From a virus: a stretch of DNA of 26,135 bases. The stretch covers positions 1 through 26,135 of the IMG/VR virus record IMGVR_UViG_3300028194_000428; one strand, written 5' to 3'. The translations under genes were made by a program, and so were the position numbers. Below are positions 15,746 through 22,961 of the stretch, one piece after another. The notes below the pieces were generated by a model. That model had not been told where the DNA came from and did not search any database. It saw only the letters and a list, made by a program, of their open reading frames with translations. Each line of letters starts with the position of its first letter. The first letter of the stretch is position 1.

Positions 15746-17855
15746 TGACTATATCATAAACAAAATTTAATACACCTTGCTCTGTACAAATTAAATCAAT
15801 AATCGGCAATGTGCTTAAATCAGCATTAGGAATAGTTGCAGCCAATTTACCATAAGAACCATTATTTAGTCTACTAGGTGAATCGGTATATATTTTTATG
15901 TTTCTTGATCCCATAAGAGGAGCATTGTTAAATGTTAATCTCACAGTTTGACCAGTTCTCCATTGGACACTTAAATCATCAATGAAAATATTTAAATCCC
16001 CACCTGCTTGATTTATAGTATCTAATCTTATCATGTTTGTAAACGTTCCTAATTCTACAAAAACTCTAGGGTCTACTACATTTAAGTTTAAAGGGTTTGT
16101 TGGATTAATTGGAAGATCACTAATATCTAATGGCACCATAAAATTATATTCTTGAACATTATTAGAAATATGAATTTGGTTCGGTGTGTTAGTATTTACT
16201 GTTATACCAGTTCCTTGTCTAACCACGGAAGTGTTATATTGCAATGTTTCAGAAACTTCCCCATTTGCTAATGCCTGAATTTCATCTGAGTTTTTAGCAA
16301 TAAGATCCAACAAAGTAGTACTGCTTGCAAAAGCTAATGAAGCATTATCAACCTGTGTTTGTAAACTGTTAATCTGAGACTGTAAAAATGCAGAAGTACT
16401 TACTGAATTTAAAGTATTTTCTACGGCAGCCAATCTAAGCTCAAGGTTAGCTATCTCTACCTGTTGTCTTTGGAAAATTTGAGCAGATGATTGTAACTGA
16501 GCAGATGCATCTGAAAATAATCCCATAGAAAAAGTATTATAATCATTTACAATAGTGTCAATTCCTGATGTTCCAGGGGATGCATCAAATCTTAAATTAA
16601 TCTTAAATCCATAACTGTTACCATTTTGCCCAGTTACAACATTAGGTTTAAATTTTGGATATCTTTGAATGAACCCACCATCTGTTGTAGGAGTTACATT
16701 ATCAAGTAATAAAAGGCCATAAAGATTAGTTGTAGTATTAGCACTATTACTTAAATCTACCATATCATAATAAACCAATACTGCATTAAATTCAAATGAT
16801 TCAGCTAAATCAGTTCCATTAAATTGTGGTATAGTACTTATAGCGGCATCTGTAGCAATTTGCTGATAATCATTAGGATTAAAATCTACACTAATACCAT
16901 CCAGTTGGCTTCTCACATATGCAGATCCATTATAACCAGATGGGTTACCATAATCGGCAGGATATTTTATAATGTTATCATTTAATACACTTATAAATGA
17001 TGTAGGTTCTGTAAAGTAAGCATCAGTTGTACTAGGCGGTGTTGATTCATCCATCCAGTTTGCATTAGGATCTGTATATCCAGCAGGACCTGGCCCTTGT
17101 AAAGGTTGGTCATAATCGTACCATGCCAATATATCTAAACCTTGCGGATGGATAGTTGCAGCATTTCTACCTAATATAAACTCGTCTTTACCTTGTATTT
17201 TTAATGAAGGTTGATAATTATTATCAGATACAGATTCAAAGAGGATTGTAGGTGTTCTACCTACTTCTGTTGGTACATTAATATATAATTCTGTATAAGC
17301 TTCTCCGGCCTTATCTACATTATTTACTATATCAATTTCACCAATATATTTAACTACTCTTCTATACTGTCGAGTACCTGTTGTTATTTCATCTTCTTCA
17401 ACAAATCTAGGTGTGGTTAAACCACTAACCTGTTCTAATACAGTAGCTTCCCTAAACCTCATTGCACCAGTTTCCTTTAACCATTTAAAGAATACTCTTT
17501 CAGTTACAGATAGATTTGTGGTGTTATCATAGTCAACATCACTGATAATTAATTCTTCTAAATTTAGCGCGTAATTTTGAAGACTCTCAGTAAAATTAAC
17601 ATTAGGATCGCCTTTAAGACCTCCACTCCATATAGCCCCATCAATAGTATCAAATTGCATATAATTTTCAAACTGACTAAATGTATTTGGATCTAACCTA
17701 TCAAAATCTGGTAGATTAAGAAGCACAAACTTAGAAAAGACTAATTTAAGCTCGTCATTATTGAGAGTCCTAGATAAGTCTTTTGCGGCCGATGAGAACG
17801 TGTAAAATGTTCCACCATCAGCTTGGGGTGTCTTTATTAAGGGCGTTGTTGCCAT
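15741..17855 (-). CDS. Virion structural protein with central coiled coil (704 aa)
   Basis: The N-terminal domain (about 1-240) is mixed helix and strand, with LNNDELKLVFSKFVLLNLPD (31-50) and RVFFKWLKETGAMRFREA (120-137). A beta-rich middle domain follows (about 240-440), including a short Pro/Gly-rich stretch at 250-262. Residues 450-535 are a coiled coil in two blocks (VEIANLELRLAAVENTL and LQSQINSLQTQVDNA) that would suit trimerisation. The last 170 residues are beta-rich and start QYNTSVVRQGTGITV, a junction of the kind where phage fibres pass from coiled coil to beta structure. The layout is that of a baseplate-to-fibre connector or short fibre. No enzyme motif is seen and no family is named. 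It starts 22 nt after the 219-aa gene. Confidence 0.6.
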   Translation of the reverse strand: MATTPLIKTPQADGGTFYTFSSAAKDLSRTLNNDELKLVFSKFVLLNLPDFDRLDPNTFSQFENYMQFDTIDGAIWSGGLKGDPNVNFTESLQNYALNLEELIISDVDYDNTTNLSVTERVFFKWLKETGAMRFREATVLEQVSGLTTPRFVEEDEITTGTRQYRRVVKYIGEIDIVNNVDKAGEAYTELYINVPTEVGRTPTILFESVSDNNYQPSLKIQGKDEFILGRNAATIHPQGLDILAWYDYDQPLQGPGPAGYTDPNANWMDESTPPSTTDAYFTEPTSFISVLNDNIIKYPADYGNPSGYNGSAYVRSQLDGISVDFNPNDYQQIATDAAISTIPQFNGTDLAESFEFNAVLVYYDMVDLSNSANTTTNLYGLLLLDNVTPTTDGGFIQRYPKFKPNVVTGQNGNSYGFKINLRFDASPGTSGIDTIVNDYNTFSMGLFSDASAQLQSSAQIFQRQQVEIANLELRLAAVENTLNSVSTSAFLQSQINSLQTQVDNASLAFASSTTLLDLIAKNSDEIQALANGEVSETLQYNTSVVRQGTGITVNTNTPNQIHISNNVQEYNFMVPLDISDLPINPTNPLNLNVVDPRVFVELGTFTNMIRLDTINQAGGDLNIFIDDLSVQWRTGQTVRLTFNNAPLMGSRNIKIYTDSPSRLNNGSYGKLAATIPNADLSTLPIIDLICTEQGVLNFVYDIVK

Positions 17856-17877
17856 GTATATTCTTTATCTTTAATTA

Positions 17878-18537
17878 TTATGTAGTTGTATATCCTACTC
17901 CACCAACAACGTACCAAACGCCTACGCCTGATCCATTATCAATACATAAGAGATGTACACTTTCACCAATTTGGTTTAAATTTAAATTTGTTACAGCTAC
18001 ACCGGTAGTGTTGTTACGCAATACCAAGTTTCCTGATACTCCATTAATTGTTACCAAACCACTTCCGGTAGTATATACAAAGAAAATTTCTTGTCCTATA
18101 CTCCCATTAAATAATGATAAAGTTAAAGTGTTAGTTGTATCGGAATTTCCAACTCTGTTAATTGTATAAGGAGGGATAGCTGTTGTAGTTCCTATATTGA
18201 TAGTAGCAGGCATTGATTGCCCGATATCATCTAAAGTAACTGGATTAGTATCATTTCTAAATACACCACCACCGGTCATATTTAAATTTCCTGTCATCTT
18301 AACATTTGTTAAAATATCGAATGTGCTTGCATTAATATCTAATAATATTGTACTTAAACCAACTCTTAACGCTTCTGATGAAAGATTTGCTAAATTGGTT
18401 ATGGTACCAGCAGCAGGTGCAAAGTAAACCTCCATTGCATTAATTTCGCTGGTAAGAACATTAAAATTATCATTAATTACTAGTCTTGATCCTGATAAAG
18501 AATCAGTTCCTAAAATTTCTGTTACGCTAATTGCCAT
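17878..18537 (-). CDS. Small fibre-like or baseplate-attached appendage protein (219 aa)
   Basis: Residues 1-34 (ISVTEILGTDSLS, then NDNFNVLTSEIN) resemble the N-terminus of the 921-aa collagen fibre and are probably the part that attaches to the virion. Residues 50-110 are strand repeats ending in the fibre-like pattern VKMTGNLNMTGGGVFRND. Residues 110-219 are beta-rich with Gly, Asn and Thr (GQEIFFVYTTGSGLVTINGV, then VGVWYVVGG), suggesting a small C-terminal knob. No coiled coil, membrane helix or catalytic motif is seen. It is separated by one base from the 1380-aa gene before it. In P2-type phages a fibre gene (H) follows gene I, so this place fits a minor fibre or a capping protein of the wedge. 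The fibre role is inferred. Confidence 0.6.
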   Translation of the reverse strand: MAISVTEILGTDSLSGSRLVINDNFNVLTSEINAMEVYFAPAAGTITNLANLSSEALRVGLSTILLDINASTFDILTNVKMTGNLNMTGGGVFRNDTNPVTLDDIGQSMPATINIGTTTAIPPYTINRVGNSDTTNTLTLSLFNGSIGQEIFFVYTTGSGLVTINGVSGNLVLRNNTTGVAVTNLNLNQIGESVHLLCIDNGSGVGVWYVVGGVGYTTT

Positions 18538-18538
18538 T

Positions 18539-21500
18539 TTATTTTGTTTGTTTTATATTTAAGATATTTCTATCTTTTTTATATTTATTCCCATTCGTAT
18601 CAGTAAGTTCTAATGTTATCATATACTTTCCTGGGTCTTTAAAAAGATATGTTAGATACTTGCTATCAAAATATATATCAGCCACTGATGAGTTAGTAGT
18701 ATTAGAGATAGTCCATCTTGCCTCTGCTTTACCAACTATTCTACATTTATCATATACAAACATAGCCCATGTCATAGGAGGTAATACTTTTCCATCATTA
18801 ATAAATAGAGCAGTATTCCAGGTTGGGTTGTTTGATATACTTTGGCTACTTTTATAAATTTTACTTAAACAATCAATGTTTCCACCTACTGGACTATCTT
18901 CAAATGGTATATATCCTGATAATCCACCCGTTGCAAACATACTATCTAGAATACTTGTACTTGGTTTTGCCAATACTGTGCTTATATAGCTTACATACAA
19001 TGCATGACCTAATGGATTTGTATCTTTTACATCTGTTGCTGTTATTGCTGTCCATTCTGGTGCTAAAGTTCCACCACTAATGTAAGGTGCAATAAATCCC
19101 CACTCTGCATAAATTAATAAGTATAAATACTCTCTCATTAATAATGCTTGGAACTCATCGTTAGTATCACCAGGCTGAGGGCTGTAACCAGAAATATCAA
19201 ACACTCCATTATTTATTGCCTCAGTCATAGCATTATATGTTGGGCCATACGGTGATGTTTGGTTAAATTCTATTGGAAATGCACCAGGTAATCCAAATGT
19301 TGTTAAAGTATGTAAAGCATGTTCTAATACTTCTGTGATTTGTGATTCTGGTGAAACATTATCCAGTTCCCAAATAAAATCAACGTTTGCGTTAGTATCT
19401 CGCGTTTCATCCCAACCAACATAAGAGTCTAATGGTGGATTATATGCAGCCATACTTTCATAGCCTATCATCTGTATAGTTTTCTTTGATCGTAATGATT
19501 GTAAGACAGCTGATTGTTTATTATAATTTATTCCAGCACTATTAGGATCTAATATCATTTCATATACTCTTGCTATCTTTTTAACATATTCATCAGATAC
19601 TTTTTCAGTTCCACCCAATGATGGTAAAGCTACTAATGTAGTTCCGTTTATTGATAGTGATCTATCGAATGGTGGATATAATGTTGTTGGAGTTAAAGGG
19701 CCGCCTACATATTCTGTAGAATTACCAGTTCCTTCCGCACATATTCTAACACCATCAACATCAACCATGTCTATTGAAGTAAAATTACCAAATTTTCCAT
19801 AATACCTAGATACCGCTTGTACAAATATTTGGCTACTTGCCGCATTCATTACTAAGTTATATACATACTTATTAATTACAGGATCAGTACTTACATTAAG
19901 AATGTCTACCGCATCTCCTAAAGTAGTTACAGAAAAATCAAAGTATTCTAATCCTACTTTACCATCTTTATCTATAATCTTTAAATAAGTATTTGGTTTA
20001 ATAGTACTAAATTCAAAAAATGCAGGCGTGTCACCAGTCGTGGCTGTCATATCCCACCATAAGTGATAACCATTGTCCCAAGTACAACTAAGATCATTTA
20101 AATTTTTCCATTGATAAGGTCCACTAAAACTAGCCTTTCCACTGTTTTGAAAATTCATTAGCTGAAAGTCTGTACTTGTACCTATGCCAAAATTATTAAG
20201 AATAGCATTTACTCTATCTAAGGATTCATATAAACTTGGTGTTTCTTCATCCCATGTAGTTCTAGGTTCAATTGGTAAATCCCATAATGAACCATAGTCT
20301 TTCCAGGTATATTCACCTTCTTCACTCCAAGTATATTCTTTTTTTCTAGCTTGATACCATCCTGAATATTGTACTTCTCTAGCCTCAACACAAATTGCAT
20401 CAACCTGTATAGAAGAAGATATACTATTATACATATCAAAAAGTTTTAGCTCTACTGAATAATTTCCAACATAAGGAAGTGTAATAGGTAAAGTATTATA
20501 TTTTGCTACAGGACCTCTTACACTAAAGAAATAAGCAGGTGATACTCCTGGATCTTCATCTTTATAAACAGTCCATTCCATTTCATCAATGTTAGCAAAG
20601 TTTACACCATCCCAAGTATATAAAGTTTCACCCGGTTGTTGTACTGTAGTAAATCGACCACCGCTATTTGAATCTGCTAAAATTACAGAAGCTTTAAATC
20701 TACTAACATTATTACCATAACATCTGATAGAAGGTCCGAATGTAGCGTCATTAATTTGAGACCAATCAAACCATAACCAAGGATCAACTTGATTTTTCTT
20801 TTTATGAACTATTTGATTGAATAATGATGTTGTAATTGTTTGAACAGTATCAGTATCTGTAACTGTATGAGTAGCACCAGTAGAAGTAGCAGGATCTGTG
20901 AATTGGTAAATATCTCCAACATTAGGACCTTGTACATTAAAATCAAACGTAAAATAATCATTAGCATTACTTACTTGATTCCATGTACTACCTATATTAT
21001 TCCAAGTAATATTATTAATGCTTGTATTTTTTAATGTTATTAAAGCTCCACTAGGAATGCCCGGTTGATCTGGTAAAGATTTAGAAGATTCTCCTGGTAC
21101 AAATTCAGCCTGTGTTCTATTTAAATTTGGGGCGTATCTTGCAAAATAAGCAAGGTATACACCAGCACAGTCTGAAACACTAACATTTCCACCATTTTGT
21201 AATGCACCTAAAACACTATTAGGATCTGGGCCAATTGGAGGAGGTGGTAAAATCTCACCTGGAACATAATCTACAATCATATTTTGTCCAACTGCAACCT
21301 TTCCAGCTTTAAGTGGAGCAACGTATGCATTACAAAAATCAATTACAGCTTGCCCAGTGACAGCACCTATTTTTAAACAAAATTCATTAAAGTCTCTAAG
21401 GTCTTCTAAATATGTACATGACTCAGGGCCTACTTCAAATGTTGCATTAATACCAGCTTTAATTGTGTTAGTATCATTTCTGCTTATTGTATTTGTAACT

Positions 21501-22681
21501 TCCAATAAACCGAAGTAATCTGCTTCTGCCGTAATTCCTTGGATTCTTGCATTAAGTGGAAGATATTCATTTTCTAATTTTCTTTTTAAACCAAATAATT
21601 TAATTAGAATTTCTTCAATAGTAAAATCTTGTAATTCTTCAGTCTTAGGTAAATCATCTTCAACAAAAGTATTAGGTACAATTCTATTAATTCTATAAAT
21701 AAGTTCGAATAAACTAGTCTTTCTAAAATTTTTATTAGGTAAAGTTATTTTCCTATCATCAAATTGAACAGTAGGAGAAAATAAATCAATAGTATTACTT
21801 TGAATATATTTACCAAACTGGGCAGAGTTTGCATTTACATTTCTCCAGAATTCTTTAAGCTTTAAATTATTATATCCAAAAAACTTAATGGCATTTATTA
21901 AACCTTTATAAGAACCAATGAATGGATAAATACTACTACCCTCCATCATTATTTCTTTACGCTTTGTATTAATTTCTATATAATTAGGTAAAGCTTCTTT
22001 TATATTTGTATCTCTAAATACAGTACTATCTGATGCAATAACATTATAACCCATATTTTGAGTCATAACTCTTAATCGTTCATCTTCTTCAATGCTTTCT
22101 GCATAAACTGTAAATTTTGCAACTAAACTGTTTGTACATGTATCTGTAATTTGTAATGTTCTTTTATAAGTATTTTCATCAGCAGAACTAAATGTAATAT
22201 TTACTTGTAAAGCAGATGATATTATTTCATCCGTAATAATATACCCCTCTCCATCTACTGTTTGATTATCATCAAAATCTAAAGGTATCTTTAATTTTTC
22301 TACTTTAACTAAAGATGGACCATCAGGTTCTTGTACTAACGCAGACTGAGTCCCAGTATTAAAATCTTTATCAAATTGGAAAAGAAATATTTCTTTAGGA
22401 GTATTGGTCTCCCAATCAACTACCCAACCACAACCACCTTTCCCTGTAGGATCACCAGAGCTTGGATCAACATAATCATGAGGAGATCCAAATTCAAAAG
22501 CCTTTGTAGTTGCATTTATCATTTTTTGCAAAATAAATATTTGCCCTACTTCAAATAAATCAATAGAAACTTGAGGAAGAAATATATCACCAGTCCACAT
22601 GTCAGTAGTACTGTCATATTTCATGTTATAATTTTTTCCTTCCTTATCGAAGAAATATAAATGTTTCCAATTATTGGCCAC
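18539..22681 (-). CDS. Giant baseplate wedge protein, gp7/gpI-like candidate, with PKD-like and EHALHT domains
   Basis: A 1380-aa protein starting at GTG (22681-22679), six bases after the preceding stop; the next in-frame ATG is codon 20. Residues 251-279 (YPFIGSYKGLINAIKFFGY, then LKEFW) match the pattern of P2 gpI-type tail proteins, in which a helix with a KG.L.AI..FGY core follows the N-terminal domain; T4 gp7 is the equivalent wedge subunit (1032 aa). Residues 695-770 and 1315-1380 look like PKD-type Ig domains (YVGNYSVELKLFD; DPGKYMITLELTDTNGN). Residues 1025-1240 form a domain with EVLEHALHTL, TFGLPGAFP and AEWGFIAPY that I recall from large secreted or calcium-binding-repeat proteins of cyanobacteria and proteobacteria. 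Position directly after gp25, gp6 and one small gene supports the wedge role. The gp7 assignment is an inference; the protein may combine wedge and decoration roles. Confidence 0.6.
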   Translation of the reverse strand: MANNWKHLYFFDKEGKNYNMKYDSTTDMWTGDIFLPQVSIDLFEVGQIFILQKMINATTKAFEFGSPHDYVDPSSGDPTGKGGCGWVVDWETNTPKEIFLFQFDKDFNTGTQSALVQEPDGPSLVKVEKLKIPLDFDDNQTVDGEGYIITDEIISSALQVNITFSSADENTYKRTLQITDTCTNSLVAKFTVYAESIEEDERLRVMTQNMGYNVIASDSTVFRDTNIKEALPNYIEINTKRKEIMMEGSSIYPFIGSYKGLINAIKFFGYNNLKLKEFWRNVNANSAQFGKYIQSNTIDLFSPTVQFDDRKITLPNKNFRKTSLFELIYRINRIVPNTFVEDDLPKTEELQDFTIEEILIKLFGLKRKLENEYLPLNARIQGITAEADYFGLLEVTNTISRNDTNTIKAGINATFEVGPESCTYLEDLRDFNEFCLKIGAVTGQAVIDFCNAYVAPLKAGKVAVGQNMIVDYVPGEILPPPPIGPDPNSVLGALQNGGNVSVSDCAGVYLAYFARYAPNLNRTQAEFVPGESSKSLPDQPGIPSGALITLKNTSINNITWNNIGSTWNQVSNANDYFTFDFNVQGPNVGDIYQFTDPATSTGATHTVTDTDTVQTITTSLFNQIVHKKKNQVDPWLWFDWSQINDATFGPSIRCYGNNVSRFKASVILADSNSGGRFTTVQQPGETLYTWDGVNFANIDEMEWTVYKDEDPGVSPAYFFSVRGPVAKYNTLPITLPYVGNYSVELKLFDMYNSISSSIQVDAICVEAREVQYSGWYQARKKEYTWSEEGEYTWKDYGSLWDLPIEPRTTWDEETPSLYESLDRVNAILNNFGIGTSTDFQLMNFQNSGKASFSGPYQWKNLNDLSCTWDNGYHLWWDMTATTGDTPAFFEFSTIKPNTYLKIIDKDGKVGLEYFDFSVTTLGDAVDILNVSTDPVINKYVYNLVMNAASSQIFVQAVSRYYGKFGNFTSIDMVDVDGVRICAEGTGNSTEYVGGPLTPTTLYPPFDRSLSINGTTLVALPSLGGTEKVSDEYVKKIARVYEMILDPNSAGINYNKQSAVLQSLRSKKTIQMIGYESMAAYNPPLDSYVGWDETRDTNANVDFIWELDNVSPESQITEVLEHALHTLTTFGLPGAFPIEFNQTSPYGPTYNAMTEAINNGVFDISGYSPQPGDTNDEFQALLMREYLYLLIYAEWGFIAPYISGGTLAPEWTAITATDVKDTNPLGHALYVSYISTVLAKPSTSILDSMFATGGLSGYIPFEDSPVGGNIDCLSKIYKSSQSISNNPTWNTALFINDGKVLPPMTWAMFVYDKCRIVGKAEARWTISNTTNSSVADIYFDSKYLTYLFKDPGKYMITLELTDTNGNKYKKDRNILNIKQTK

Positions 22682-22687
22682 TGTCTT

Positions 22688-22957
22688 TTAATTTATTTTT
22701 TGATACCACTTAGGAACTGCAAAGTTAAAATAAATTCTTAAGTACTTAACTTTATTAATATAAAAAACCATTATAGGATTTAAATACTCAGTTAAGAATT
22801 TTGATAAGTGCCTATTTTTAAACATGTAATTTGACATAGTATTCCTTAATAATCCTGGAGCATAATCATATCCTGTATTTTTTAAAAGCCAACCTTCTTC
22901 ATAAGTAGCTCTATATAAGCTAGGAAAACCCGTTCTATTATCTTTAACTGTTGCCAT
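22688..22957 (-). CDS. Small orphan protein between gp6-like and gp7-like genes (89 aa)
   Basis: I do not recognise this protein. It is rich in aromatic and basic residues (TGFPSLYRATYEEGWLLK at 9-26; VFYINKVKYLRIYF at 64-77) and ends FAVPKWYQKIN. Hydrophobic stretches are short and interrupted by charges, so a membrane segment is not convincing. It is probably a small alpha/beta virion or assembly protein. It starts four bases after the stop of the gp6-like gene and ends six bases before the GTG of the 1380-aa gene, so it is embedded in the wedge operon. T4 gp53 also belongs to the wedge, but it is about 196 aa and no shared motif was seen. It could be a minor wedge subunit or an assembly chaperone. 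Confidence 0.5.
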   Translation of the reverse strand: MATVKDNRTGFPSLYRATYEEGWLLKNTGYDYAPGLLRNTMSNYMFKNRHLSKFLTEYLNPIMVFYINKVKYLRIYFNFAVPKWYQKIN

Positions 22958-22961
22958 CTTA

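Noticed and set aside
17783-18169. Open frame of 128 codons on the plus strand.
   Set aside because: It lies opposite the 704-aa and 219-aa genes, has a Cys/Pro/Thr-rich composition unlike a protein here, and has no leader like those of the real genes.
18531-19080. Two plus-strand open frames rich in Leu, Tyr and Phe that look like membrane proteins.
   Set aside because: They are antisense to the coding strand of the 1380-aa gene; hydrophobic runs arise from the reverse reading of Lys/Asn/Glu codons. No ribosome site is seen.
19307-19333. EVLEHALHT considered as a zincin (HExxH) protease motif.
   Set aside because: The two His are three apart, not four, and the Glu positions do not fit HExxH or HxxEH; reported only as a possible metal site.
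20218-20439. Open frame of 73 codons on the minus strand.
   Set aside because: It lies wholly inside the 1380-aa gene in another frame and its residues (many Ile, Lys, Tyr) reflect AT-rich shadow translation.
22688-22957. 89-aa gene considered as gp53.
   Set aside because: It is less than half the length of T4 gp53 and shares no motif that I can see.
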